Source: Bifidobacterium coryneforme (GTDB taxonomy: Bacteria; Actinomycetota; Actinomycetes; Actinomycetales; Bifidobacteriaceae). Taken from it: a stretch of DNA of 64,000 bases. The stretch covers positions 311,648 to 375,647 of the forward strand of contig NZ_CP007287.1 of NCBI RefSeq assembly GCF_000737865.1, given 5' to 3'. The position numbers and the translations under genes are program-made. Below, piece after piece: positions 36,723-45,187 of the stretch; within the stretch, counting starts at the first letter, position 1, and each line of letters begins with the position of its first letter. A model generated the notes under the pieces. The model made no database searches and was not told the DNA's origin. It saw only the letters and a list, made by a program, of their open reading frames with translations.

Positions 36723-36923
36723 TCATTGGCGACCGGGGATTGACCCCCCCCCCCCGTTGATTTGAGAGTAGGAGGTGATGTCGTTCTCTTGATGGGAGTC
36801 GGTGGCCTGCGCCCCCGCTGTCAGACCACCGCCCATGACGGAAAGGACCGCCAGGGCCGCGACGACGGGGCGTACGAAACAACGACTATGGAACGCGTTC
36901 CAAATAAGCATGCGACTAAGCAC
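36723..36923 (-). CDS. Signal-peptide segment of the RCC1 surface protein, frameshifted at a G12 tract
   Basis: A 66-codon frame starting GTG (36923) or ATG (36911). Residues about 14-40 form a classic Sec signal: Arg residues, a hydrophobic core (VVAALAVLSVMGG) and an AQA cleavage site before TDSHQEND. It then reads INGGGG through the G-run and stops after six more codons. In the frame of the large body a TGA lies upstream, inside the signal region, so the body cannot gain this signal except by a frame change at the tract. This is the 5' end of the same gene, not a separate peptide. Confidence 0.82.
   Translation of the reverse strand: MLSRMLIWNAFHSRCFVRPVVAALAVLSVMGGGLTAGAQATDSHQENDITSYSQINGGGGSIPGRQ
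36744..36755 (-). repeat. G12 homopolymer, candidate slipped-strand phase switch
   Basis: Twelve C on the plus strand are twelve G in the coding strand, between the signal peptide and the body of the surface protein. Frame arithmetic: 36923 to 31583 is 5341 bases, so removing one gives 1780 codons with no break (INGGGGQSPVANEDL...). G11 or G14 would be ON; G12 and G13 OFF. Confidence 0.9.
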
Positions 36924-37246
36924 CTCACCAACTCATTTCCTGGCCCAAGTAACAACTACCGACTCGTCCCCAAAACGAAGCCGGAGTGGCCCGGACCTGG
37001 AATCACCCCTTCAAAAGTAAACTTACTTGACCCTACCACCCCGTGGTCCCCCCACGCAACGCGGCAGGGGTACGGCGAAAGCAGCTGCCCCGGCTGTTCC
37101 CTGGCAGGAGTAAGGTCCGGCTGGTTCTCGGATGGAGTCCAACCGGTGAGAGGCGAAGGGATTATCCGGGAGAATTCGAGGTGAGCCGGTTCATATGTCG
37201 GGATCATGTTCCTTGCGAGGAGGAAGCATGGAAGCCGGCCTGGCCT
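36924..37246. promoter_or_regulatory. Upstream region of the surface-protein gene with a palindrome
   Basis: These 323 bases hold no credible gene. AAGTAA-AC-TTACTT (37015-37028) is an exact inverted repeat except for its two central bases, about 90 bases before the surface-protein start, and could be an operator. The local sequence is AT-richer there. I see no clear -35/-10 pair. The start of the surface-protein transcript must lie here. Confidence 0.45.
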
Positions 37247-38263
37247 TCAACGTAGCAGGCTGATCCCGGTCCAGACGGCCCAGAGGGCGGCCAGACCCAG
37301 ATAGGGCCACCAGTGTGACCTGGTCACGGCCGCGAATTCCCGGATGAACGCCGTGGGCCAGTAGTAGCCCTTAGTGTGGGAGCCGACCCCATCGGCCTTG
37401 AGACCCACCTTGCTGGCATATTCGCTGGCGCGGAAAACGTGGTAGTCGCTGGTCACCAGGGCCACCCGATATTCCTGCGGCCCCCTGCCGGCCCTGTGCA
37501 GGTCGTCCAGAATCCCCTTGGAATAACGGAGGTTCTCCATGGTAGTGGTTGATCTGTTTTCCATGATGATGGCCTCAGCCGGTACTCCGCAGGAGTTCAT
37601 CAGGTAGTTCGACATGGCCTGGGCCTCGCTCACCTCCTCGTCGGGACCCTGCCCGCCCGAGACCACGAACCTGCCTTGCTTGCCCTGTTTCCGCCAGAGC
37701 TGTAAGGCCTTGTCGAGCCGACCACGGAGGAGTGGGGTGGGCCGGTCCCCGTTCAGTCCGGCGCCGTGCACGATGATGTAGTCGTACCGCCGCTTGCGGG
37801 GGAGTGCCCGGTAGAGCCAGGAGTAAAGCAGGAGGGCCACGAAGGAGAAGAAGAACCAGGTGCCCTCCAGGCTGACGAGCCCCGCAGGAACCAGACACCA
37901 GCGGGGGGCGTCGAGGATGAGCAGGAGGGGGGAGAGCAGCAGGTAGAAGGCCATGGCCAGAGCCAGGAGGGCTGGTAGAAGAGTGGTCAGGGAGACACCT
38001 TCGCGCCGGGTGACGATGACCGTGTTGGCCAGGAGAAAGGCCACGACGAGGATGGGTGTGAGAATCACCAGGCCGACAATGGGCAGAATCAACCATCGCA
38101 AACCGAATTGCAGGACCAGGGTTCCGCTCAGGAACACCAGGAAGAGAAGGAGCCAGATGGCGTTGCGGAATTGCCTGGGTTCACGGTGCAGGCCAAACAG
38201 GAGGAAGAGGCCCGAGATGATGGTGGGGGAGTAGAGCAGGAGCAGCTGAGGGATATTAATCAT
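37247..38263 (-). CDS. DUF218/YdcF-family membrane protein
   Basis: About 338 residues. The first ~165 hold five or so hydrophobic spans. The rest is a DUF218 (YdcF-like) domain: DYIIVHGAGLNGDRPTPLLRGRLDKAL near 180, VVSGGQGPDEEVSEA near 215, ENRSTTTMENLRYS near 255 and VTSDYHVFRA near 285. DUF218 proteins such as SanA and ElyC act at the cell envelope; the reaction is not settled. A final hydrophobic helix lies at the C-terminus. ATG 38263 is chosen because AGGTG lies six bases upstream; GTG 38272 is possible. It sits between rimM and the surface-protein gene. Confidence 0.85.
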   Translation of the reverse strand: MINIPQLLLLYSPTIISGLFLLFGLHREPRQFRNAIWLLLFLVFLSGTLVLQFGLRWLILPIVGLVILTPILVVAFLLANTVIVTRREGVSLTTLLPALLALAMAFYLLLSPLLLILDAPRWCLVPAGLVSLEGTWFFFSFVALLLYSWLYRALPRKRRYDYIIVHGAGLNGDRPTPLLRGRLDKALQLWRKQGKQGRFVVSGGQGPDEEVSEAQAMSNYLMNSCGVPAEAIIMENRSTTTMENLRYSKGILDDLHRAGRGPQEYRVALVTSDYHVFRASEYASKVGLKADGVGSHTKGYYWPTAFIREFAAVTRSHWWPYLGLAALWAVWTGISLLR

Positions 38264-38431
38264 GCCATACACCTGGTTTCGTGGCTGGAGAGGGTCCTAC
38301 TCCATAGCCTACCCAGGTCGGGTGTCAATGTGCACTGTGGTTGGTGTGGCGCGTTTACAGGGTTTCGGGGTGTTCCCCGCAACAGGCAACCATCCCGACG
38401 GGTGAGGGTAGAGGGTGTCGTTACCCCGGCC

Positions 38432-39106
38432 TCAGCCCAGCCCCGGCAGAAGTCCGCCCGGCGGATCGATGGTGACATACCCCTCGTCAGGATTGACTTC
38501 GGGCACCAACTGCTCGACGAAGGGAATCAGGCCGGTTGCGGGGCTGTCGTCAGCAGTCTGTCGGCCCGAGGGCAAATCACCGGAACGGCCCGGAAGGGAG
38601 TCATCGTTCCCTGCGGCAGGGGAGGGGGATCCCATCTCGATGTCGAGCTGTTGCTGGGCCGAACCGTCCAGCACATCCCTGACCCTGCCGACAACCTCGC
38701 CCTCCGGTAGTCCGAGCCCGTTGCCCTGGGCCATACGAACCTCCAGGCCAATCAGGTCGGTGAGGTACCAGGAATCCTCGTCGGCCAGGTCCTCGGCCGG
38801 ATCGGCTTCCACATAGAGTTCCGTGCCGTTCAGGGCCTCGGAAGCGTTCCTGTCGTCGACACCCTCGAAGAGAACGATCCAGCGTTGCTTGAACCGCCGC
38901 GAGCGAACAACCGTGAAGACCTCACCATCCCTGGTCTCCAGTTGGGCTCCGGGAGAGAACCGCCTCTCCGGTTCGTCCGTGTATGAATAGACGTTGACCT
39001 CGCCCTTGAGTCCCTGGGCGCGGCCGATACGGCAGACCCTCAGCAACTCGCGTTGCCGAGGGTCTCTACCGTCACTGCTGTGGTTGGTGGACTGGCTGGA
39101 GCTCAC
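38432..39106 (-). CDS. rimM: Ribosome maturation factor RimM
   Basis: A 224-residue 30S maturation factor that binds S19 and helps process 16S rRNA. LLRVCRIGRAQGLKGEVNVYSYTDEPERRF near residue 21 is the RimM core, and the PRC-barrel part follows (WYLTDLIGLEV). It is longer than typical RimM (about 170-180) because of a polar insertion near 150-185 and an N-terminal extension. The GTG start overlaps the khpA stop (GTGA), so the two are coupled. Confidence 0.93.
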   Translation of the reverse strand: MSSSQSTNHSSDGRDPRQRELLRVCRIGRAQGLKGEVNVYSYTDEPERRFSPGAQLETRDGEVFTVVRSRRFKQRWIVLFEGVDDRNASEALNGTELYVEADPAEDLADEDSWYLTDLIGLEVRMAQGNGLGLPEGEVVGRVRDVLDGSAQQQLDIEMGSPSPAAGNDDSLPGRSGDLPSGRQTADDSPATGLIPFVEQLVPEVNPDEGYVTIDPPGGLLPGLG

Positions 39107-39336
39107 CGGCGCACATCCATGATGTCGACGCGCACCTTGTGATCGGCCAGTGCCTGAATCACGGCTCGGATGGCATTGGCGGTCCTGCCGCCTCTGCCGA
39201 TCACACGGCCGATGTCCTCGGGATTGACCCTCACTCGGAGCAACTCACCCCTGGGGTTCTCATGGGACTTGACCGATACATCGTCAGGGAAATCCACGAT
39301 GTTCCTGATCAGGTGCTCAACGGCCTGTGCAAGCAT
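39103..39336 (-). CDS. khpA: KH-domain RNA-binding protein KhpA
   Basis: A 77-residue single KH-domain protein. The GxxG loop is IGRGGRTANAIR near residue 50, after VRVNPEDIGRV. ATG 39336 gives the usual family start (MLAQAVEHLIRNIVDFPDDV); a GTG at 39354 would add six residues. KhpA proteins bind RNA and affect cell division and elongation in Gram-positives. It lies between rpsP and rimM, the common order, and overlaps rimM by four bases. Confidence 0.9.
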   Translation of the reverse strand: MLAQAVEHLIRNIVDFPDDVSVKSHENPRGELLRVRVNPEDIGRVIGRGGRTANAIRAVIQALADHKVRVDIMDVRR

Positions 39337-39364
39337 GATAGCCAGCCCTTCCACTCACGTACTG

Positions 39365-39856
39365 TTACTCCGCAGCTGCGGGGTTCTCCTCGGCGCCGGA
39401 CTCGGCGGCTTCCTCAACCTGGGCGGCGTCGGCTGCCTCATCGGCCTTGGGGGCTTCCTTCTCGGCGGCAGCCTTGGCCTTGGCCTCAGCCTCGGACTTG
39501 GCGGCCTTGAGCTTCTGGGCCTCGTTCTGGGCCTGCTCGATGCGAGCCTGGGCGTCCATCTCGGCCTCGGGCATCTTCAGGGTGCCTTCCTTGCCGGGCA
39601 GATCCTTGAACTTCTGCCAGTCGCCGGTGATCTTCAGGAGGTTGAAGACGGGGTCGCTGGGCTGTGCGCCCACACCCAGCCAGTACTGGGCGCGCTCCGA
39701 GTCGATCTTGATGGAAGAGGGCTGGGTGTTGGGATCGTAGGTGCCGATCTCCTCGATGACCTTGCCGTCGCGCTTCTTGCGGGAATCGACCACAACCACG
39801 CGGTAGAAGGCGTAGAACTTCTTGCCCATTCTCTTCAGACGAATCTTGGTTGCCAA
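39365..39856 (-). CDS. rpsP: Ribosomal protein S16 with acidic/Ala-rich C-terminal tail
   Basis: About 163 residues. Residues 1 to ~85 are canonical S16 ([46 protein letters not shown]). The rest is a charged Ala/Glu/Lys helix-like tail, far beyond the usual length of 80-90 residues. The start is TTG 39856, with AAGGAGA seven bases upstream; no ATG fits the family N-terminus. It heads the rpsP-khpA-rimM cluster. Confidence 0.93.
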   Translation of the reverse strand: MATKIRLKRMGKKFYAFYRVVVVDSRKKRDGKVIEEIGTYDPNTQPSSIKIDSERAQYWLGVGAQPSDPVFNLLKITGDWQKFKDLPGKEGTLKMPEAEMDAQARIEQAQNEAQKLKAAKSEAEAKAKAAAEKEAPKADEAADAAQVEEAAESGAEENPAAAE

Positions 39857-39980
39857 AATGGCTCTCCTTGTATTTGGTGCGCCTGGCAACGTCTCCATGT
39901 GGGGCATGGTGGCGCTGTTCGGCATGTTCCTCATGCGCCAGCGGCTTGAGAGGGCACCGTCGGACATGAATAACAGCAAA

Positions 39981-39986
39981 AGTATA
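39981..39986 (-). promoter_or_regulatory. Candidate -10 box of the rpsP operon
   Basis: On the minus strand TATACT lies 125 bases before the rpsP start, close to the TATAAT consensus. The hexamer 17 bases further upstream is a poor -35 match, so activity is uncertain. The neighbouring gene upstream ends at 40055 on the same strand. Confidence 0.4.
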
Positions 39987-40054
39987 CCTCATGAGGCGGA
40001 TATGGGTTCCCCTCCCGTCGCCCGGCCGCTTGTTACCCGGGGCGGCCTGGGTGG

Positions 40055-41092
40055 TCAGGGCAGAATCAGGTCGGCCACCAGTCCGCGGTGGTCGGTGCCA
40101 GGGACACCGATGGCATGCAGGCTACCGACCCTGATGCCCTGACTGATGAGGATGTGGTCGATTTCAATCATGGGCGGCAGGCCCATCACCTGGTATGGGA
40201 AGGTGGGGTGGAGGCCCCTGCCCAGCGAAAGCGAGGCGTCCAGGAGGTTGCCTGCGGTCAGCATGGACCGGAAGGTCGGATGGTGGATGTTGGCGTTGCA
40301 GTCACCCATGATGATGGTGAAGGCCGGTTTGGTACCGGGCCTGTCTTCGGATGAGGTCCCTTCGGTAGGCACCTCCGCCCCGTTGATCAGGGCCAGCCGC
40401 TCGATGCCTTGGCCCCACTGCCGGGCTCCGCGCTGTGGTGAGCGGGGATGGACCGAGGCAAGACGCACCGGGCCGGCTGCGGTGTTCACCCTCATGGTGG
40501 GGACGGATGAGGCCTCCAGATCAATGGCGGCACGACGGGAATCCTCGGGGGTCGTGCGTGAGAAGAGGACATTGCGCCCCCCATTGTCCACCTCGGTGGG
40601 GGAACCCTCCACCAGATGGGGGAGGGTGGCCCGCAAGCCTGCCTTTTCCAGACGATTCAAGAGGGAGGAGTCAACCTCTTGCAAGGCCAGGATGTCTATA
40701 TGGTGCCGCCGGACCTGGTCCACGATGGATTGTGGGTCGGCCTTTCCGTACCGGCAATTCAGGGTCATGACCGACAGGGTTGCAACCGATGCCGGGTCGG
40801 AGACCCGATTGCGGTTTTCACTCCTCCCTATGACGCTACGTGGGCCGGACCCTGTCCGGTACCCCAGGTGCCATACGGAAACCAGGGTCAGCTCCACCAG
40901 TGCCAGGGCGGTCTGTGGCCATGCCTGAATCAGGATGGCCCAGACCAAGAGGGCCAGGAGCGGGGCCGAGAGCAGGTCGATCAGGGCGATCAGCTCCACC
41001 AATGGACGGTGTCTGTCGGCTCCGGCCGGAAGATATCGCAGGGCCATCCACAGGGCGATGAGCGTCAGGAAAATCCAAAGGAGGGTATTCAC
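40055..41092 (-). CDS. Membrane-anchored endonuclease/exonuclease/phosphatase-family protein
   Basis: 345 residues. Two or three N-terminal hydrophobic spans (about 1-20 and 35-75) are followed by an EEP domain: TLNCRYGKADPQSI near 110, ILALQEVDSSLL near 134 (metal-binding Glu), MGDCNANIHHPTF near 276 and a final GVPGTDHRGLVADL with the catalytic Asp-His pair. The catalytic part probably lies outside the cell. DNA, phosphoester lipids or other phosphodiesters are possible substrates; I cannot choose. It ends 22 bp upstream of where ffh ends its frame, on the same strand. Confidence 0.83.
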   Translation of the reverse strand: MNTLLWIFLTLIALWMALRYLPAGADRHRPLVELIALIDLLSAPLLALLVWAILIQAWPQTALALVELTLVSVWHLGYRTGSGPRSVIGRSENRNRVSDPASVATLSVMTLNCRYGKADPQSIVDQVRRHHIDILALQEVDSSLLNRLEKAGLRATLPHLVEGSPTEVDNGGRNVLFSRTTPEDSRRAAIDLEASSVPTMRVNTAAGPVRLASVHPRSPQRGARQWGQGIERLALINGAEVPTEGTSSEDRPGTKPAFTIIMGDCNANIHHPTFRSMLTAGNLLDASLSLGRGLHPTFPYQVMGLPPMIEIDHILISQGIRVGSLHAIGVPGTDHRGLVADLILP

Positions 41093-41113
41093 GAGGAATC
41101 TCCTGAGGAGGGG

Positions 41114-42730
41114 TCAGTTGGCGCCGAAGAGCCCACCCAGTCCGCCACCCAGGTTGGGGGGCAGGTCGGGCATCCCCTCAGGCATTTGAGGGGCCTGGGG
41201 CTGCTTGGCGAAGGCGGAACCGCCGGATGTACCGCCCTTGCCTGACAGGCGGTCGCGCAAGGCCTTCTCCTCGGCCTCACGCTTCATGGGATTGCCGGAC
41301 CGGGACCCCTTCTTTTTCTTGCCCTTCTTGCCGGCCTTGCCCTTGCCTCCGATGCCTGCTCCACCCATGCCGGGTATGGAACGGGCGCCGTTGGTCATCC
41401 TCTTCATCATCTTGGCGGCCTGCTCGAATCGTTGCAGGAGTCCGTTCACGGCCGAGACCGTGGTGCCTGCACCGTAGGCTATACGGGCCCTTCTGGAACC
41501 GTCGATGATCTTGGGGTTGCGTCGCTCCTCCGGAGTCATGGACTGGATGATGGCCTGGGTGCGGTCGACCTCCTTCTCGTCGAACTGCTCCAGTTCCTTG
41601 CGGTGCTGGGCCATACCCGGGATCATGCCCAGGATGCTCTTGAAGGATCCAAGCTTGCGGACCTGCTGGAGCTGTTCAAGGAAGTCGTCCAGGCCGAAGC
41701 TGCCCTCCGACATCTTCCCGGCCGCCTTGCGGGCCTCCTCCTCGTCGAACTCGCGCTGGGCCTGCTCGATCAGGGTCAGGATGTCGCCCATGTCGAGGAT
41801 GCGGGATGCCATCCTGTCGGGGTGGAAGACCTCGAAGTCCTTCAGTCCCTCGCCGTTGGAGGCGAAGAGGATGGGCTTGCCGGTGACCGAGGCCACGGAC
41901 AGGGCGGCACCGCCACGGGCATCGCCATCCAACTTCGAGAGGACGACTCCGGTGAAGTCGACCCCCTTGTTGAAGGCCTCGGCCGTGGCGACCGCATCCT
42001 GGCCAATCATGGCGTCGATGACGAAGAGTATCTCGTCAGGATTCACGGCATCGCGGATATTGCGTGCCTGCTCCATCAGCTCCTGGTCCACGCCCAGACG
42101 ACCGGCCGTATCGATGATGACCACGTCGTAGAGCTTCTCCTGGGCCAGTCGGACCGAGTCGCGGGCCACCTGCACCGGGTCGCCCTGAGCCTGGCCGGGG
42201 GAGACCACATCGGAGCTCTCGCTCTGCACGCCGGGTTCGGGGGCGTAGACGGGCACCCCGGCCCGTTCGCCGACCACCTGGAGCTGGGTCACGGCGTTGG
42301 GGCGCTGAAGGTCGGCGGCCACCAGGAGCGGAGTGTGTCCGGCATCCTTGAGCCAGTATCCCAGCTTCCCCGCCAGGGTGGTCTTGCCTGCACCCTGAAG
42401 GCCGGCGAGCATGATGACCGTGGGCGGGTTCTTGGCGAAGTTGAGGGGTCGATCCACCCCGGATCCCAGGATTCCCGTCAGCTCCTCGTACACGATGGAG
42501 ACGACCTGCTGAGCGGGGTTCAGCGCCTTGGAGACCTCTTCGCCCAGTGCCCGTTCGCGGATGCGGGCAGTGAAGGAACGCACCACATCCAAGGAGACAT
42601 CGGCATCCAGAAGGGCGCGGCGAATCTCACGGATGGTCCCGTCGATATCCGTCTCGGTCAGTTTGCCCTTGGAACGCAGGTGGGTGAAGGCCTGTGAGAG
42701 CCGGTCGGTCAAAGATGAAAAAGCTGCCAT
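41114..42730 (-). CDS. ffh: Signal recognition particle protein Ffh
   Basis: About 538 residues. The SRP54 GTPase delivers nascent membrane proteins to FtsY. N domain (AFSSLTDRLSQAFTHL), G domain with GLQGAGKTTLAGKLGYW near 108, DTAGRLGVDQEL near 205 and SKLDGDARGGAALS near 262, then the Met-rich M domain with GMIPGMAQH. Residues about 157-180 form an insert rich in Ser and Gly, and the C-terminus ends in a Lys/Gly tail. ATG 42730 gives the family N-terminus; GTG 42736 adds two residues. Confidence 0.95.
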   Translation of the reverse strand: MAAFSSLTDRLSQAFTHLRSKGKLTETDIDGTIREIRRALLDADVSLDVVRSFTARIRERALGEEVSKALNPAQQVVSIVYEELTGILGSGVDRPLNFAKNPPTVIMLAGLQGAGKTTLAGKLGYWLKDAGHTPLLVAADLQRPNAVTQLQVVGERAGVPVYAPEPGVQSESSDVVSPGQAQGDPVQVARDSVRLAQEKLYDVVIIDTAGRLGVDQELMEQARNIRDAVNPDEILFVIDAMIGQDAVATAEAFNKGVDFTGVVLSKLDGDARGGAALSVASVTGKPILFASNGEGLKDFEVFHPDRMASRILDMGDILTLIEQAQREFDEEEARKAAGKMSEGSFGLDDFLEQLQQVRKLGSFKSILGMIPGMAQHRKELEQFDEKEVDRTQAIIQSMTPEERRNPKIIDGSRRARIAYGAGTTVSAVNGLLQRFEQAAKMMKRMTNGARSIPGMGGAGIGGKGKAGKKGKKKKGSRSGNPMKREAEEKALRDRLSGKGGTSGGSAFAKQPQAPQMPEGMPDLPPNLGGGLGGLFGAN

Positions 42731-42816
42731 AAGCACCCAAGTCTAACCGCTGACCGGGAGATTCGCCCTTGGGTTGCGGCATGGTCCGTCAATCCGTGGT
42801 GGCGGGCCTCGTCTAT

Positions 42817-42829
42817 GCTAATGGTTAGC
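42817..42829. promoter_or_regulatory. Candidate LacI-type operator before the GH172 gene
   Basis: GCTAA-TGG-TTAGC is an exact five-base inverted repeat about 120 bases before the GH172-like gene. The half-site resembles LacI/GalR operators, though those usually have an even centre with CG. TATGCT overlapping its left half could be a -10 box. The LacI regulator at 44164-45165 is the obvious candidate ligand. Confidence 0.5.
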
Positions 42830-42948
42830 GAATCCTTTCGATGATTCGTGACGGGCAAGAATGCCCGATGGTTCCGCCGATGTAGGTGACCAGCATGATT
42901 CGAAAGGCTTGGCAGGATGCCCGCCCTGCGGATAAAAGGAGAAAACCG

Positions 42949-44085
42949 ATGAACCCCGGAAATACGCCCATTACAGGACCATCTGGTCTGGAAGCGCTCA
43001 TGATGCCCTCCGACTACCGGCCTCGTTGCATCAATGCAGAGAACCCGCATGGCGGAAAAGGGCAGGCCGCCCAGACCGCCAGCAAGCTGGGACCCTCCCG
43101 GAAGGGCACCCCCTGCCTGAACGATATACCGGCGGGGAGTCGTACTGTCCTGGCCGACGTGGATGGGCCTGGCATCATCCGCCATATCTGGATGACCGTC
43201 ACCGATGCAACCTCGCCCACCGGCCCCAACGTGCTGCGAAACCTCATTCTGGAGTGGTACTGGGATGGGGAGGGAACCCCCTCGGTCTCGGTCCCGCTGG
43301 GCGATTTCTTCTGCTGCGGCCATGCCCAGGGTTGCCGGGTTGAATCGGCCGCCATGGCGGTCTATCCCAACCGGGGGTTCAACTGCTTCTTCCCCATGCC
43401 CTTCCACTCCCATGCCCGCCTGGTGCTGCGCAGTGAGCACAACGAGCCGATTCCCGCCTTCTTCTACCAGATCGACTATGTCGAGACCGACAGCCTCCCT
43501 GCGGATGCCATGACCTTCCACGCCCAGTGGCGCCGCCAGCGGCTGACCGACCTGGCCGATGACTACACCATCCTCGACGGGGTGGAGGGGAGGGGCTCCT
43601 ATGTGGGCACCTACCTGGCCCTCACCGCCCTGGAGAGCCGCTGGTGGGGCGAAGGTGAGGTCAAGATGTACCTCGACGGCGACCGGGACTATCCCACCTG
43701 GTGCTCGACGGGTTCGGAAGACTACTTCGGCGGGGCCTGGAGTTTCGCGGACCGTGACGAGGCCGGCCGGATGTATGAGAGGACCTACAACGGCACCTAC
43801 ATGGGCTTCCCCCACAGGGCGAAGAACCTGGTGGGGAGGTCAAGCGACTACTGGGATACGGAGACCCCTGTCACCAGAGGGTTCTACCGCTGGCACATAC
43901 CCGATCCCATCCCCTTCCAGAAGGACATCCGGGTGACCGTGCAGCAGATCGGCGTGGACGAGCAGGGTCTCTTCGAACGACAGGACGACCTTGCCAGCGT
44001 GGCCTATTGGTACCAGGGTGAGCCTCACAAGCCCTTCCCTGAGCAGGTGCTGGAGACCTCGGAGCGTCACCGCAGGCCAAGGTAA
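42949..44085 (+). CDS. DUF2961 / glycoside hydrolase family 172 protein
   Basis: A 378-residue DUF2961 protein. DVDGPGIIRHIWMTV near 67, YWDGEGTPSVSVPLGDFFCCGH near 103 and STGSEDYFGGAWSF near 258 are the family landmarks; the conserved Glu residues in the second and third are the likely catalytic pair. Members characterised in bifidobacteria and other Actinobacteria act on fructofuranosides or arabinofuranosides. No signal peptide is seen, so it should act on imported sugar. AAAAGGAG before ATG 42949 overrides the longer frame from 42886. A LacI regulator follows convergently. Confidence 0.85.
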   Translation: MNPGNTPITGPSGLEALMMPSDYRPRCINAENPHGGKGQAAQTASKLGPSRKGTPCLNDIPAGSRTVLADVDGPGIIRHIWMTVTDATSPTGPNVLRNLILEWYWDGEGTPSVSVPLGDFFCCGHAQGCRVESAAMAVYPNRGFNCFFPMPFHSHARLVLRSEHNEPIPAFFYQIDYVETDSLPADAMTFHAQWRRQRLTDLADDYTILDGVEGRGSYVGTYLALTALESRWWGEGEVKMYLDGDRDYPTWCSTGSEDYFGGAWSFADRDEAGRMYERTYNGTYMGFPHRAKNLVGRSSDYWDTETPVTRGFYRWHIPDPIPFQKDIRVTVQQIGVDEQGLFERQDDLASVAYWYQGEPHKPFPEQVLETSERHRRPR

Positions 44086-44092
44086 ATTCCGT

Positions 44093-44125
44093 AGCGGGCC
44101 GGACCTGTAGCGGGTCCGGCCCGCT
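44093..44125. terminator. 13-bp hairpin between convergent GH172 and lacI genes
   Basis: AGCGGGCCGGACC (44093-44105) pairs exactly with GGTCCGGCCCGCT (44113-44125) around a seven-base loop, eight bases after the GH172 stop. It likely terminates transcription from both sides. Confidence 0.75.
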
Positions 44126-44163
44126 CTGATATCCACGCATGGCCGCACCGCCAAGCGCGGATA

Positions 44164-45165
44164 TCAGACTGACGTGCGCTCGTAGAAGGTGGGTTTGCGC
44201 AGACTGACCAGGCCGGCGATTTGCTGCCCCTGCTCAATGGCCCCGGTCAGGATGTCGCATGCCGCCGCACAGAGCGGCTGGGGGGTCAGCGGCATCTCGG
44301 ATATGCCCAGGTGTTCCAATGAACTGCTGGGTGTGCCGGCCGCGCAGGAGATGACCGATACATCGTCGGGGATGACGATGCCCCGTGACTGCAAGGCCCT
44401 GACGATCCCCAGCAGTTGTATGGGCCTCACCTCGCTGATGATGGAATCCACCCGGCGGTCCCGTATGGATTCGTAGGTCTGCTCTATGCAGTCCTCGCGG
44501 ATGGTGCTCTGCTCCGCCTCGGTCAGATGCATGCCGTAGCGCTTGGCCCAGGTGTGCATGCTGTTGCGCATGATCAGCCGGTATGACGACCGCCTCTCGT
44601 ACTCCTTGCGTGGCCCTTTGAGAAAGACCGGGCTGGTCCGGCCCTTGTCGTGGAGGGCCTCGATGGCCATGCGGCCCATCAGCTCGAAGTCAAGATCCAC
44701 GCAGGCCAGGTCACTGTGGTGGCGGGGCAGACCGATGGCGATGCAGGGTCGGCCATAGGTCGCGGCCTGGGCGGCACGGATGTCGTCATCGACGATGTCC
44801 ATCAGGATCACCCCATCGGCCAGGTTGCTCCGGGTCACCCTGCGAATGTCCTCTACGCCGTTTTCGGCGGTCAGCAGGAGGGAGTCGTACCCCCGTTCGT
44901 GCTCCTGGCGGGCCATCTCGATGAAGTAATCCGCATAGGATTCCTTGTTCTGCTTCAATCGGAGCGGGGCGCTCAGGGCCACGATGTTCTTGTGTTCGGA
45001 GCGCATCATCCGGGCACCGGCGTTGGGGGCGTAGTCCAGTTCCCTGGCGGCGTTCATGACGCGCTCATAGGTCTGGGGGCGGATGGGGCGCTTCCCCGAA
45101 AAGGCATAGGAGACCGTGCTGACCGACACCTTGGCCAGCCTTGCCACATCGCGTATGTCCGACAA
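44164..45165 (-). CDS. LacI-family transcriptional regulator
   Basis: A 333-residue LacI repressor. The helix-turn-helix is IRDVARLAKVSVSTVSYAFSG (3-23) with hinge residues near 50-60, then a periplasmic-binding-like effector domain (SNLADGVILMD near 113, CIAIGLP, VDSIISEV). A TTG start is chosen: it gives the family N-terminus, and GGAAGGGG lies six bases upstream. It is convergent with the GH172-like gene and probably senses the released sugar or a derivative. The palindrome at 42817-42829 is its likely target. Confidence 0.88.
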   Translation of the reverse strand: MSDIRDVARLAKVSVSTVSYAFSGKRPIRPQTYERVMNAARELDYAPNAGARMMRSEHKNIVALSAPLRLKQNKESYADYFIEMARQEHERGYDSLLLTAENGVEDIRRVTRSNLADGVILMDIVDDDIRAAQAATYGRPCIAIGLPRHHSDLACVDLDFELMGRMAIEALHDKGRTSPVFLKGPRKEYERRSSYRLIMRNSMHTWAKRYGMHLTEAEQSTIREDCIEQTYESIRDRRVDSIISEVRPIQLLGIVRALQSRGIVIPDDVSVISCAAGTPSSSLEHLGISEMPLTPQPLCAAACDILTGAIEQGQQIAGLVSLRKPTFYERTSV

Positions 45166-45187
45166 GGAATACCCCTTCCACGGGTTG

